DNA from: Ophiodon elongatus
Lineage: Eukaryota > Chordata > Actinopteri > Perciformes > Hexagrammidae
NCBI GenBank assembly: GCA_016806645.1
Contig: JACSYO010001876.1
Location: 645,501 to 709,500, forward strand
Direction: 5' to 3'
DNA length: 64,000 bases
A program made the translations under genes and the position numbers. Numbering within the stretch: the first letter of the stretch is position 1; every line of letters begins with the position of its first letter. Positions 44,213-54,655 of the stretch are shown one piece after another. The notes below the pieces were generated by a model. That model saw nothing but the letters and a program-made list of their open reading frames with translations, ran no database searches and was not told the DNA's origin.

Positions 44213-45875
44213 ATGCTTGGAGACACAACAAAAAGAGCTCTATTAAGTCCCGAGTACAGCGATGAGGAGGATGAGTACGTTCCTCGATCTGCTGAAGATG
44301 CAGAAAGTAACAGTTCAGCAGAAGATGTCAAACAGCACACGGGTAAGAAGAGAAAAGGTACAGAGACCAACTTCAACCAACTCTCAGGAAGGAGATGTTC
44401 AACCACATAAGAAAACGCGTAAGACACGTTTTGCTTCCCTTGCTGCACATGACACCAACAAATTCTTCTCACGTGACGGTCATGAAAGACGATGGCGGCA
44501 GACGACAAAGTTCTACTGCCCACCCAATCACATAGCCTCTTCATCAAGATGTTATGGTCTACAGTGTCGAAAACAGATCAAGAAGTACTAATACAGAACA
44601 ATCACCTGCATCAGAGGACATTAACATGTCATTCGAAACCCTGAACTTGTTGTACATATTATGAATCTCCAGTGCAGCAGTAAGTTCTAAGATTTTAGAT
44701 CGAAAAGGCAGTCTTGATATTGGTCTGTTGTTCATGGGCAAAGCGGGATCAAGAAAGTCCAAGGTTTAAAGCCAGGAAAAACTAGGGTGCAGGCCCTTTG
44801 GTCATATGCTCAGCCAGTTCCAGACAGCATGAATGCATGAAGATGAGGTTGCAAATGTTTTCCGGAAAGAGAAAAATCATACTGAAGTTTGGGGAACACC
44901 TCTTCAATAAGCACGGACATGATGTCACAAAACATGAATACATCAGACAAAAGATGCGTGAGCCGGGGCAACTAGTTCTCCAAGGAAAGATAAATGGCAA
45001 GTTGAAAACGATGGCAGATTTCTTTGTACCGGCTAATTTCCCTCATGTGATTGAAGCGGTTCATAATGTGGCTGGCTTGAATGAGGAAACTAACACGTAC
45101 AAAACGCCATCTTTGGCACTGAAGTTAGGACACAACCTCAAGAAAATGGCAAATATTATGACACTAAATGGAACGAGTGTGTCATCCCAGTCCCTCAGTA
45201 ATTTGAGTGAGGCAAAATGGAATGCTCCACATCTTCTTCCCTTTGCTGAAGATGTGAAAAAATGCACCAGCATCACGACATACAAAAGGAGGGAGTGCCA
45301 GACAAAACTCGAAGACCCAAGTCAGAAGCACTGAGCAGAACTTTACAAAAATGTCACTTTGTGAGGTGATCCTTTTTAAAAATCGCAGAAGAGAAGGAGA
45401 AGTGTCCAAGATGAGCCCAAATGCTTTTACACAGAGAGATACCTCGTTGACTCATCCAGATGTAGAGCTCGCTCTATCAAACCTTCAGAAGAAGCTTTGT
45501 AAGCACGTTCAACGAATAGAGATTAAAGGTAAATGTGGACGAAAGGTTGCCAGTCTCCTCACATGCTGGCATTGATGGAGTTACTTGTCGGAACTGTGAT
45601 ACATCACAGAAACAGGATCAGAAACATTATCCTGAACCAAATTAAGAAAACACATGGCCACTATGTCAAAGGTCCTCAACTTAAAGGACAATGAAATGGA
45701 TGACCTCACCGACTTCCCTGGCCACGACATCACAAGTGCATCGTCAGTATTACGGACTGCCTGAAGGCACACTTCAGCTGGCAAAGATAAGTAAAGCTCT
45801 CATGGCCCTGGAACGAGGACAGCTGGTTTAATATAAAGGAATGGATCTTGATCAGATCAACATTGATCCACAAGA
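44213..45875 (+). pseudogene. Tyrosine-recombinase-like gene, broken (left copy)
   Basis: Belongs, from memory, to a multicopy family of uncharacterised teleost proteins. Visible in order: an acidic N-terminus SPEYSDEEDEYVPRSAEDAE (44,246 on); a poorly conserved middle; GLKPGKTRVQALWSYAQPVP (from about 44,764); HLFNKHGHDVTKHEYIRQKM; PSLALKLGHNLKKMANIM; EAKWNAPHLLPFAEDV; NRRREGEVSKM; TKLRKHMATMSKVLNLKDNE (about 45,637-45,697); GHDI; and VHRQYYGLPEGTLQLAKIS (from 45,736). The R..H, GH and Y positions fit the active-site layout of tyrosine recombinases. Stops and frameshifts occur near 44,400-44,760, 44,832, 45,334 and 45,735. Everything from about 44,771 is repeated in the right arm. Confidence 0.6.
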
Positions 45876-45997
45876 TCAAGACAGGCCTGTTTCAATATTT
45901 TTATTTTTACACACATGGTTTCCTTTTTAAAGATATTTTTTCAATTGCTAAAATTCATCTTCATCAGGTATGCAGGCAACTTTTGCGAGGGACTAAC

Positions 45998-46404
45998 TGT
46001 CACGGGGTGTGGTGGCGGACCAAAAGGTAGAGCGTATGAATGTAAGGATTTTATTTCCGGGAGGACACACAGGGAAAACTGTCATGGAACAGCGGAGAAT
46101 CCAAGGACAGGAGGGCGAGGGTGGAAACCGGGCAGGACAAGGCAGGGCAGGCAGACTGGGAGGATCCAAACTGCAGGCACCGGAAGAACAAGGGACAACA
46201 CTTGGATGAACTCCGAATAAGAATCTTAAACTGCGCGGCCGAGAACGGGCAAAATACCACTGAGGTTGTAACAACGATCTGGCGAAGAGTGGATGAAGAA
46301 CCGGGGTAGATATACTGTTGAGTGATGAGTTGACGGAAGGCAGCTGGGTTGACTGGGCAGGTGCAGTGAATCAGCAGGAAGCCGGGAGGAGACCAGGTCG
46401 GAGC

Positions 46405-46441
<37 letters not shown>

Positions 46442-46470
46442 TATGCAGGCTGCACGGCCTAACCGTGACA
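45998..46470 (-). mobile_element. Solo LTR, gypsy type (left arm)
   Basis: On the reverse strand it runs TGTCACGGTTAGG ... CCCCGTGACA with AATAAA shortly before the end, the mirror of 57,428-57,894. The immediate flanks are CTAAC and CGAAC, a possible imperfect 5-bp target duplication. It includes a CA microsatellite at about 46,409-46,439. No internal genes adjoin it, so it is a recombined (solo) LTR. The short frames on both strands inside it are not genes. Confidence 0.75.
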
Positions 46471-46499
46471 CGAACAGTAAAACTACAAAAAGCTAGACA

Positions 46500-46783
46500 T
46501 TCTATGGTATAAAAAAAAGAAAATAAATCAGTATACAGCCATGAGCATTTGTGTTTCTCCGCGTGTATCGTCTCGTAATGGCAATTCAAATTGTAATCCT
46601 GAAACACTGCGACATGTTCTCCACAAACTCAGCACACGGCTTTACCTTTGACTTCAGCAATGCAGCTGTATGCATGATGTACACTTATTTACATTTTATT
46701 CCTAATTTCCTATCGTGCCGCAGGCCAGTCAGTGACAGCCAAAGGGCCGGGTATGGCCCGGGGCCGTACAATGCCCAGGTCTG
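46500..46783 (-). pseudogene. hAT element 5' end with BED-like finger (left arm)
   Basis: Mirror of 57,115-57,365. The reverse strand starts with the hAT-type end CAGACCTGGGCATTGTACGG and then encodes VKGKAVC, a stop, VCGEHVAVFQDYNLNCHYET and HAEKH, the zinc-finger start of Charlie-like hAT transposases. The rest of the transposase is absent. The solo LTR lies immediately downstream. Confidence 0.65.
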
Positions 46784-48400
46784 CTCTAGGCGGTTGCTAT
46801 GGCATTGGGTTAAAACATTAAGAGTAGTAAGATAAATGCAAGATGATAACAATAATAATAATAATCATGTTCCTTCGGCAAGCACAGTAATAACAATAAT
46901 AGTAAGATGTATGCAAGATATTAAGAGTGTTTCTTCATGTTATATTGGTGCATACCATGAAAATATAAAAAAGATGAATATATAATATATAAAATATGAA
47001 TAAATATTACAAAAAATATATTTAAATAAAAAGAGCTGTACAGTTTTGTGCAGGAACAGGCAACATATCAAGTTTTAAGAATATCTCCGATGTGCAAGAT
47101 AGAGTCCTAAAGATGAGTGTTAATGTAACATTGATTCACGTGTGTAGACCTTATGTTAATGTACATGTAGAAGGGGCATCATCCTGTGTGAGGCCTTCTT
47201 GGTGATGGCACTGAAGCACACTAATGACTTTTCACTGTATTAAATACTCATTTGCTAAAAGACAGCTCTTATGTTTACAGACAGATCAGTGCTGAAAAAG
47301 AAAACCACGACTGAAGTTTGACAAAACCATGATCCACATCCAGCCAAAGGTAATATTGAGTAAACGTGAAGATTATAGCAATTTCTGATAAAATATTTAT
47401 CTTGTAAAGAAAGCACACACTGTCCAGTGACATTGCTAGCCTTTATTATTTGCATGCCTTTTACTTTGCCTGTATCATTTTTATTTCCAATCACTAATAC
47501 AGTTTCCTTAAAATACCACGTAAATGTTTATTCTGTAGGCACCAACCAAATGTAGAGCCTATTTCATTGCATGTATTAAATATATTAAGTCTGTTATTCT
47601 CACTTTGCTTGCGTTTTAAGAGGTTGGTTGGATGAAAAGATGCCGCTGGTTGGGGAGGGCTCTAGCAAATCACACACAACAAAAGGTAATCTGTTCTAAG
47701 TTATTTAGCGAGTCCACTGACATGAGATGGGCTTCAGACAGTTGTTCTGTTGTCGATGTTGACATAAGTTCAATCAAAAGACTTTTTGACTCCTCTCACC
47801 TGTCTTTTCATACTTTCCTGTCTCACCTGTCATCCTGTTTAAAAATGAAAAAGTAAAGCACTTGTTTAAGCAAGGCAATAACTGTCCATAATTAGTGTTA
47901 TCCACAGATAGAGAAACATTAAGAGGCTAGATCAATGAAGAACTTTGTGCTCTTGTTCTAGCAGTGGCGGAATGTAACAAGGTACTATATTTCAGTAAAA
48001 CCTTTAGGTACTTGCACTTAAGTTGAGTATTCATTTAATTTAACTCTATACTTCTAGTCTACTACATCTCAGAGGGAAACAGTGTACTTTTAACCTTAAA
48101 TTTCACAATTTTATTTATTGGTTTGACTACTTCATAGATTCAGATCCAAAATATAAATAAACTAATGTAGCCCTGTGGAAAAAAGCTAGACTATTAAAAC
48201 AAGTGGGTTCCTAATAAGTTACATTAAATAACTCCGTAAGGTAATTAAACAGAAAGTAATTTAGTTTAATAAAAGATAATTTAGTCCTAAATAAGGTAGG
48301 ATGTAAATCGTTAAAGTTATATAAATAATAGTCCTAGACAACATTGAAGGCACACAATGGGTTAAGTTTGTGCCTTGAGGTTGCTCTATCTGGTTTGATT
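46784..48400. other. Arm-internal DNA without recognised gene
   Basis: Includes an AAT repeat at about 46,848-46,864 and an AT-rich patch at 46,960-47,040. Two segments are followed by donor-like GTAA: 47,256-47,351 and 47,620-47,685. Their translations are identical or nearly so between arms, but this reflects recent duplication and not selection, and I recognise no protein. Confidence 0.45.
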
Positions 48401-48424
48401 GGGTACTCTAGGTGTCATTCCGTC

Positions 48425-48470
48425 TCACCTGCGGTAATTGGTGGTCGGAAAAGGCGGGGGCGGGGCTTAA
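48425..48470 (+). promoter_or_regulatory. GC-box and inverted CCAAT segment
   Basis: AATTGGTGG (inverted CCAAT) at about 48,437 is followed by GGCGGGGGCGGGGC at about 48,454, a typical SP1-type GC box. Downstream are purine-rich leader-like sequence and, near 48,890, AATAAA. It could be a retrotransposon LTR promoter or a captured host promoter. The mirror copy is at about 55,424-55,470 in the right arm. Confidence 0.35.
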
Positions 48471-49261
48471 CTAAAACAACAGAGAAGAAGCGGAAGGGGA
48501 GGGCGGAAGATGGAAGAGAGGCAGAGAAAACGTGAGCGTAGAAAGTTTGGTGTTCTATGAACAAGGGAGATTAACTGTAGAGGGACATTACGTCACCTTC
48601 ATGGTAATCCTGAGGGGTTTTGTCTAGAGTTTATGAGTTTATGAGTGAATGAACCTACGTGAAGCTACAGTTTGCTGAGTCGCTGATGCCGAGGACGCCA
48701 CTGCTGACTGAAGGGACTGCTGGTGTGGGCCCAATTAGAGTTAAGTATTGTTGTTATTAAATACTGTTTCTTAGTTTAAAGACTGTTATTTGTATTTTGC
48801 TTATTGTCCCCCGAAAGGGTAAATATTATTTGAGTATTCAGTCGGTAACGGAATTGTGTCCTAAGCCGAACAGTTTTTAGCTAACGTTCCAATAAAATTC
48901 CACTTAAAATATTGATTTAAAATGATCGTATAACGTTTTCAGCCAATTTAATGGTGTTAAACTAAACTTTAACTTCTTACCTTTCGAGCCAAGTATCGGT
49001 TTAATTTTTTAGAGTTAGCTTTGACTTTTACACCAGCTGATTCATGACATTTAACAATCATGCAAACATATATTCTATATAACAATTACTATCATAACAC
49101 ACAGTGCAGAGTAAGAGATATATTACAACTAAAAACAAAAGTATTCATGATTGAAAAGCTACATTGTTAAAGCAAAAGACAAATGACTCATGCAAATCAT
49201 TGAAAAGATGATAAAACATTTATTTAAATACAATAAAAAAAAAAAAATGAACTTAAAAATG

Positions 49262-50215
49262 AGGACACAAATAACATTTAAAATAATCATCTCCTCGTCC
49301 CAGCCGACACACATGGCGTGATACCACGTGTGGCAGCTGTCTGGACCCACGACACCAATCCCTCCGAGCTCTCGGGGGGATCAGGTTCCCTGCACCGGCC
49401 ACACACCCAAACGGTGTCCTCCGTCTCTTCAGGAGTGTGAGCTGTTAACAGATATTTTTTTTTACTTTTAATTTAAGAAAATGATCAGAGTTTCATGGGT
49501 TGGCATACAAAGAAAGTTAACATTAAGTACACTACCGGTGGATGACAATGGTCCAGTCTCTGCCGGTTGGGAGGCTGTATGAATAACAGAAAAAACATAA
49601 CCATGTTTTGTTTAGTCTTCATCATGGCTAATGTCAACATCAACTCCTTAGAAACCAAGAAGGAGTGGCTCACTGCCGACAGATCTCCTGTAACCAGAGA
49701 AATCTGCCTTCAAGGGTCCGAAGAAACTCACATCCAGAGGCTGAAGGATGTGAGACGTATGTGGTGGCAGGCACAAGAGAATGACCCCCATCGCTCTGTG
49801 CCGCCTGGACCAGCTCTGGATCCAGGTGGGACTGATGTCCATCCATGATAAGCAGCAGCGGGCACTCCTGCGGGGAACTTCAGGAAGTGCCCGACAAACC
49901 ACTTCCTAAAAAGCTCACTGTCATGTCCCCTGCTGGCGACTTCCCGTAGAGGGCATCGGGAACCCCTTCCTTGTTATAGGGGCCCCCTGGATATCCCCCC
50001 TTATAGATGATGAAAGGGGGGACATCCTCCCCAGCCGCGTTGAGGCAGGCCAGGACGGTGATGTGTTCCCTGGTTCCCTGGGCCTGCCTGTAAGCATGTT
50101 TAGTCCCCCGGGGCCCGATGACCTTTCTTCTGGAAGAGTCCAGCTGAAACCCCGTCTCGTCACAGTTGTATACCTGACGGGGTTTCTCCCTCAACCCGTG
50201 CTCCTCCAGAGTGGT
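49262..50215 (-). pseudogene. pogo/Tigger-like transposase with PHD finger
   Basis: A cut-and-paste DDE transposase. The reverse strand reads QVYNCDETGFQLD (first acidic residue, about 50,165), RKVIGPRG, GPRGTKHAYRQAQGTREHIT, VPPFIIYKGG, then LLLIMDGHQSHLDPELV (second acidic residue, about 49,855), LPPHTSHILQPLDVSFFGPL (third, about 49,730). Near the C-terminus it has VWVCGRCREPDPPE and DSCHTWYHAMCVGWDEE (about 49,400-49,290), a PHD-type zinc finger as in some fish pogo-like proteins. The N-terminal DNA-binding domain is missing or unrecognisable upstream of 50,215, and at least three frameshifts break it. Confidence 0.8.
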
Positions 50216-51391
50216 GGTGAGGAGCCTGAAATACTCCTTCTTCTTTCTCTCTGCTTCTCTCTCTTTTCTCCTTGTTTCTCCCTCTTCCTTCTCTGTTCTC
50301 TATCTTTTTCGGGCAGGAACATAAACCACACAAGAGAGAAATTGAGTCAAAAACATGACATTTTGGTGAACCTTATATATAACCCAGCACTGTATTTATA
50401 TTGGAGGATTATCTACATAAACAATATGTCTAATCATAAGAGCCACTGTCACAGTCTCACTCTCAAACACACAAACATTATTTGCATCACTTATTAGATC
50501 AATTGTTCATGAATATACTTAACGTAGCCGGGCTTATGAAAAACAAGAAAACATTTTTTATTATGTCTGCCTTGTTTCAGAACTACAAACAAACAGCTGC
50601 CTACCTTTAACTCGCTACAATTCTTTGATCGTTTTTCCCGCTGTTCAACTTCAGACATTTCTGCTTGCCCCCCCTCCCCTCCCCTCGACTACAGATTACA
50701 TCACACATGATGCTATATTTTCATTGGCTAGACAAAGTAGTGTAAAGCTAGCTATAAAATACACTCATATGCTAACTCATATTAACAGTATGATGAAAAT
50801 ACAGAGATACTTTTCGGAGTAAAGATCGTCGCCCAAGTGTTCTTACTGCTTTCTCTCATCAAAGTCACTTTCCTAGAGTATTTAGACACGTAAACGTCCA
50901 TATATATACATGAAATTTGACACGTAGATTCTTTGATATGTATAAATGAATACTATTTGCACTTTGATGGCGATCGCTGCCGAAAATTGCCGTGAAAAGA
51001 CCGGAAAGTGCGTCATGCCGGAAGCATTCGAGTCAGGACACGTGACGCTAAACTCTTATTTCCTTTTAACAAAAAGCCGTTGTCTGGGGTCAGTTATTTA
51101 ACATAGTGTGGTCTAATTAAATAGATTTTAAATAGAAGTAAAGGGAGAGTTTCTTTGGTCTTAATAGGGTAACATAATTTCCCCCCCAACACTGGTAAAC
51201 CTTCGTGGTAGCTGCCATAAACTGAACAGCTGCTATATTTCTTAGTTCATAGGTTATTGAAAAAAACACGAAAACACGGTGATTGATCTGATATAAATAA
51301 TAAAAGGGGATTTTCCTGAGCACAAGTTAGCTCTACTAGTAAGTATAAGCTCAGGCAGAAAGTATAGTGCAGTCATCAGTCAAAAGGCATT
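50216..51391. other. Spacer DNA without recognised gene
   Basis: Begins with a reverse-strand charged Glu/Arg stretch (50,210-50,320) that is probably the decayed upstream part of the transposase. The rest is AT-rich; AATTTCCCCCCCAACACTGG near 51,176 is the only GC-biased patch. No element ends found. Confidence 0.45.
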
Positions 51392-52162
51392 ATGGCACAA
51401 CTACAGTACTGGTGCAAAGGTGAAGGCAATAACCCTTTACATGCCACACTGGTCAAAGATGTTGAGGAGAACACTGAGATTGACTTCACTGAAGAAACCC
51501 GGCAAACCATCAAGGCTCTTGGACGTGTTAAGGTCAGAGGAAAGATATTTGATCCTCAGTGTCAAGGCCTAATTGTTCTTAGTGAATACAGAGAGGAGGT
51601 CAACCCCCAAGTCATCCCTCTGGACGTGTTACCAGAAGGCAGTGTTTCACCGTGGAGGATTGTTGGACCCTCTGAAGAGGAAAAGGTGTCCACTGATGAA
51701 CAAACAAGGGACGCTGCACAGGAACCGCAACAAGTATTGGTCCTGCTTTTCCCCTCCAAGCATCCACACCGCAAGCTATTGTGAGAGCCGTGGGAGATAT
51801 AATGTAGAAAACATCTAGACCTACTAGTGACAGTCACTCATAGGTTGTGGACTTTCTCTGTAGTCACCCCCACACCACCTGGAGAAGAACAGCTGGATAA
51901 CTGGATAGAGCGAGCTCGCCTGATGATGTATGAGTGTGATCGATCAGACCGAGACAAGAGGATGGAAATCATGGAAAGTGTCAAGGGTCCTGCCTTAGAG
52001 ATCCTGCAAGCTGTTAGGTTCAACAACGCCGATGTTATTGAGAACACTTTTGGCCCACCTGAAACGGGTGAAGAGTTTTACTTTGCGACTGCTGTGTCAG
52101 CACCCAACACAGAGACTCTCCGAATTTCTGAGAAGGATGGAAGGATTGGATCACATTTATGA
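51392..52162 (+). pseudogene. PNMA-like gag remnant
   Basis: PNMA proteins are domesticated or retrotransposon-derived Ty3/gypsy capsid (Gag) proteins. The first frame has TRQTIKALGRVKVRGKIFDP then VLSEYREEVNP and PWRIVGPSEEE, resembling the PNMA N-terminal domain (51,392-51,680). The later frame has TPPGEEQLDNWIERARLMM, KGPALEILQAVRF and ENTFGPPETGEEFYFA, the N-terminal lobe of the capsid. Between them (51,780-51,850) two frame changes and an in-frame TAG interrupt. The C-terminal lobe and zinc knuckle are absent after 52,162. So this is a truncated, dead copy; whether it came from an active element or a host gene is unclear. Confidence 0.7.
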
Positions 52163-52229
52163 ATTAAAGTGCTACTTGTTTTGTTTTTTTGTTTTTTTTA
52201 ATGAAAGGTAACAAAAAAAGAAAATCAAT

Positions 52230-52510
52230 CATAATCAAGATATGAGTGGAAAGTTCCAGCATGAGGAATTGGCATCGCAGGCAGCCCAGATCTTTCTACC
52301 ATATTTTGTAGGTTTAGATGGTGTATATGCTGCCTCAAGGGGCATCAGCTGCTCATCAATGGTGACATGAGGCAGGCCCAGGGTTGTAAAACTGTCCTGA
52401 TGGCAGCTAGCTTGTCTCTCTGCCATCGAGCTGCTCTATCATCTCGGTTATCAAAGCGGATAATCCTCGAAATTATGTGGAAGTTTTCCAGAGACATTGT
52501 TGCACGTTAA
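52230..52510 (-). pseudogene. piggyBac-like transposase fragment 1
   Basis: The reverse strand has, in one frame, ENFHIISRIIRFDNRDDRAA (about 52,490-52,430) and, in another, LPHVTIDEQLMPL then YTPSKPTKYGRKIWAACDAN (about 52,360-52,270). The IDEQL.P motif holds the first catalytic aspartate of piggyBac transposases and the SKPTKYG.KIW block follows it in the family. The rest is missing. It differs from fragment 2 at 53 kb in the same region, so it comes from another piggyBac lineage. Confidence 0.7.
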
Positions 52511-52604
52511 AGTTCTCTGCCAGTTTCTGCATCCCACAGGGATTCCGTGGATTCCCCTTTGCACCTGAAACGATCAGATCCAGTCTGGGTGGGATGGGGG
52601 AAAG

Positions 52605-52830
52605 GCTCACTCAGAGTAGCCTCCAGTGGTGCTCTGAGTCTGTTCGGGCTTTGGTCTTAGTTGTGGCCACACTGGAGAATCCTGATACACACAGGTATGT
52701 AGTTGTGAATGGGAGAAGGCGTTTCACAGCCCTCAGTGCTAGACATGGGTACTCCTTTGAGACCGCAATCCAGAAGGAGCCCAGGTCCATTTTGCCCCAC
52801 TGCAACTTTAACCCCTTATTGACTGAATTT
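52605..52830 (-). pseudogene. hAT transposase C-terminal fragment
   Basis: Reverse strand: LGSFWIAVSKEYPCLALRAV then KRLLPFTTTYLCVSGFSSVA and KTKARTD. This is the hAT dimerisation region (FW.....YP......LLPF.TTYLCE.GFS pattern). A valine replaces the usual glutamate in TTYLCE. Upstream catalytic parts are absent. The hAT pseudogene at 59.5 kb lacks precisely this region, but I cannot say that the two belong to the same family. Confidence 0.75.
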
Positions 52831-53050
52831 ATTTACAATTATATAAAAAAAAAAAGTTTGTTTATGCAGATGCTAAATTAAGTGGAGATTGTTAATTTCA
52901 ATATAGCACATGCAATATATATACATTTAGGTATGAGGCAAATTAGCAACATTAGGCATAATAGTAATTAAACAAATTTTCACAATCGCGTCGATATAAC
53001 AGCCAGCTGTTCACGATGGCCATAACGATAAAGTGAAAAAAGAACCTTTG
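52831..53050. other. AT-rich spacer, nothing recognised
   Basis: Short AT-rich stretch between hAT and piggyBac remnants with ATATATATACA near 52,914. No features. Confidence 0.5.
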
Positions 53051-54330
53051 GCAGCACTTTTTTTACCTTATCTGGATGCGATAATATGCATTTAGTGCAT
53101 CAACGCCGCCCATAAACTTGTTGTACAGGGTGATGATGCGTGGGCATTCCACAGAAACCTCCCGGTTCAACTTTCTGTCCCATCTTTCTACGTTAGAAAC
53201 AGGCTGGGCACGATCACCCCTCTATTGTCAAACCATTTGACTGCTCTGATTTCTACACTGTCGATAACACTCTTTTTCTCTTCAAATGTCCCTCTTCCCT
53301 TCTTCTTCTTATCGGTGTCTGTGCTGAAACTGCAGACTCGCGACTTTGCTGCACAGTCCCAAGGGCTGGTATGCCTTTGTTCGCAAGAGTAGCAAAGAAA
53401 TCCAAAGAAGAAAACCAGTTGACAAAATACAACAGGTGATTGACGGCACCATGAATGACTTGTGCAAGCTTTAGGACAATGTTTCCACTTGCACCAATGT
53501 CAGGTTCTCCAGGTACAGCATACATTTTCCCTGTATATATGTCAAAGGAATGCACCAGGCCTTTTGTGTATCAAAGGACAAAGATTTTGTATCCCCATTT
53601 GTGTGGCTTCTTGGGGATGTATTGTTTTAGACTAGATCTACCTTTTGAAAGGGACCATTTGTTCATCAATAGACAACATTTGATCTTGAGGGAGACCCTG
53701 AAACTTTTGGAGAAGTGAATCAATAATTGGCCTCACTTTGAAGAGCTTATCCTCATTGTTGGCTGCCATGTTGCTGTTGTCATTGAAATTAATTCATTTT
53801 TTTTAATTTCTTCCCATCTGTCTCGGGACATCAAATCAGCCACCTGCGCTACTCGACATACACTGGACCAGTACATACTTGACCTTGGTAAGTGTACAAC
53901 ACTCATGTACACTAAAGTGCCAATAAACTGCTCCAATTCATTTTGATCCAATGTGAGGGCATTATTTGGATTCATTTGTGTGCAGATACAGATTACTTTG
54001 TTTTACAATTGTAGCCAAAACATCAGTGTCAAAAAAGTCTCGGAAGTACTGAATGGGCTCTCTGGTTTCATCAGCATCGGGAAGAGCACCTTGCCAAATT
54101 GGAATATCTTTTGCAAAGTCCTGTTGTTGCTCCAGTGTCTCCCACACTACCGTTTGCCATCTTCTCTTTGCAGTAGCAGCCTTCTTGCACCAGGTGCGCT
54201 GGTGCTGGCAGGTGCATCATCACTGCTGCTTTCATCACCTGGTGAAGGCTATAGTCACTGTGACAGCTGTCGTCACTTTTCGACAGGTGGAACCCTGGTT
54301 TGAAGTCCACCAGCTCGCTTCCCGTGGAAA
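53050..54330 (-). pseudogene. piggyBac-like transposase fragment 2
   Basis: The reverse strand carries most of a piggyBac-type transposase in pieces: PIQYFRDFFDTDVLATIVKQ (about 54,060), NELEQFIGTLVYMSVVHLPR (about 53,940), LLQKFQGLPQDQMLSIDEQM (about 53,710, first catalytic Asp), then GASGNIVLKLAQVI, FVNWFSSLDFFATLANKGIP (about 53,415), VEIRAVKWFDNRGV (about 53,260) and a final KFMGGVDAL-like region (about 53,120). In the FDNWF block the aspartate codon GAC reads GTC (Val), removing a catalytic residue. Stops and frameshifts occur throughout. No TTAA-bounded ends identified. Confidence 0.8.
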
Positions 54331-54655
54331 GTTGATGTCTCCATTTAGTTCTGCCGAAAAATCAAGGTATTTATATCCCAGCATTATGTTTGTGTTCTGT
54401 TTTGCACATAATTCAATGTTGCACACTTACTCTGCACATACATTTGTACACAGTCTGTATTTCTATTTCTGCATAGTTATATTTATTTATTTGATAGGGA
54501 CAATGTACAGCTCCTTAGCAGTACCAGAGTTAGCTATAAACTAAGCTAGCTAAACTATAATTTACATCTGTAGTCCCTGGGTATTATTTTTATTTTTATA
54601 TATATATATTCATTGAACCAAACGTCAGATTTACAATCATATAAGGATACTTTTT
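54331..54655. other. Spacer end, nothing recognised
   Basis: AT-rich, including a TA run at about 54,590-54,610. No gene. The inverted repeat begins at about 54,656. Confidence 0.5.

Larger units (their letters stand above)
44771..49158 (+). repeat. Large inverted repeat, left arm (4.39 kb)
   Basis: From GCCAGGAAAAACTAG at 44,771 to GATTGAAAAG at 49,158 the sequence is the reverse complement of 54,656-59,157. Long sections match base for base: for example the segments around 47,632-47,856, 46,551-46,835 and 48,344-48,535 encode identical translations in the other arm. Differences include about 30 bases missing near 44,832, about 84 bases missing near 49,031, fewer tandem units in the right-arm microsatellite, and scattered substitutions. 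The arm holds a recombinase pseudogene end, a solo LTR, a hAT fragment and a GC-box segment. Confidence 0.95.

Noticed and set aside
46051..46455. 134-codon reverse frame inside the arm (and its 132-codon mirror)
   Set aside because: Lies wholly in the solo LTR and includes the microsatellite; LTRs do not normally encode protein, and conservation between arms is due to recent duplication.
48344..48535. 63-codon frame identical in both arms as a conserved small protein
   Set aside because: Identity reflects the duplication; the sequence looks like a promoter or leader, with a basic low-complexity end and no known family.
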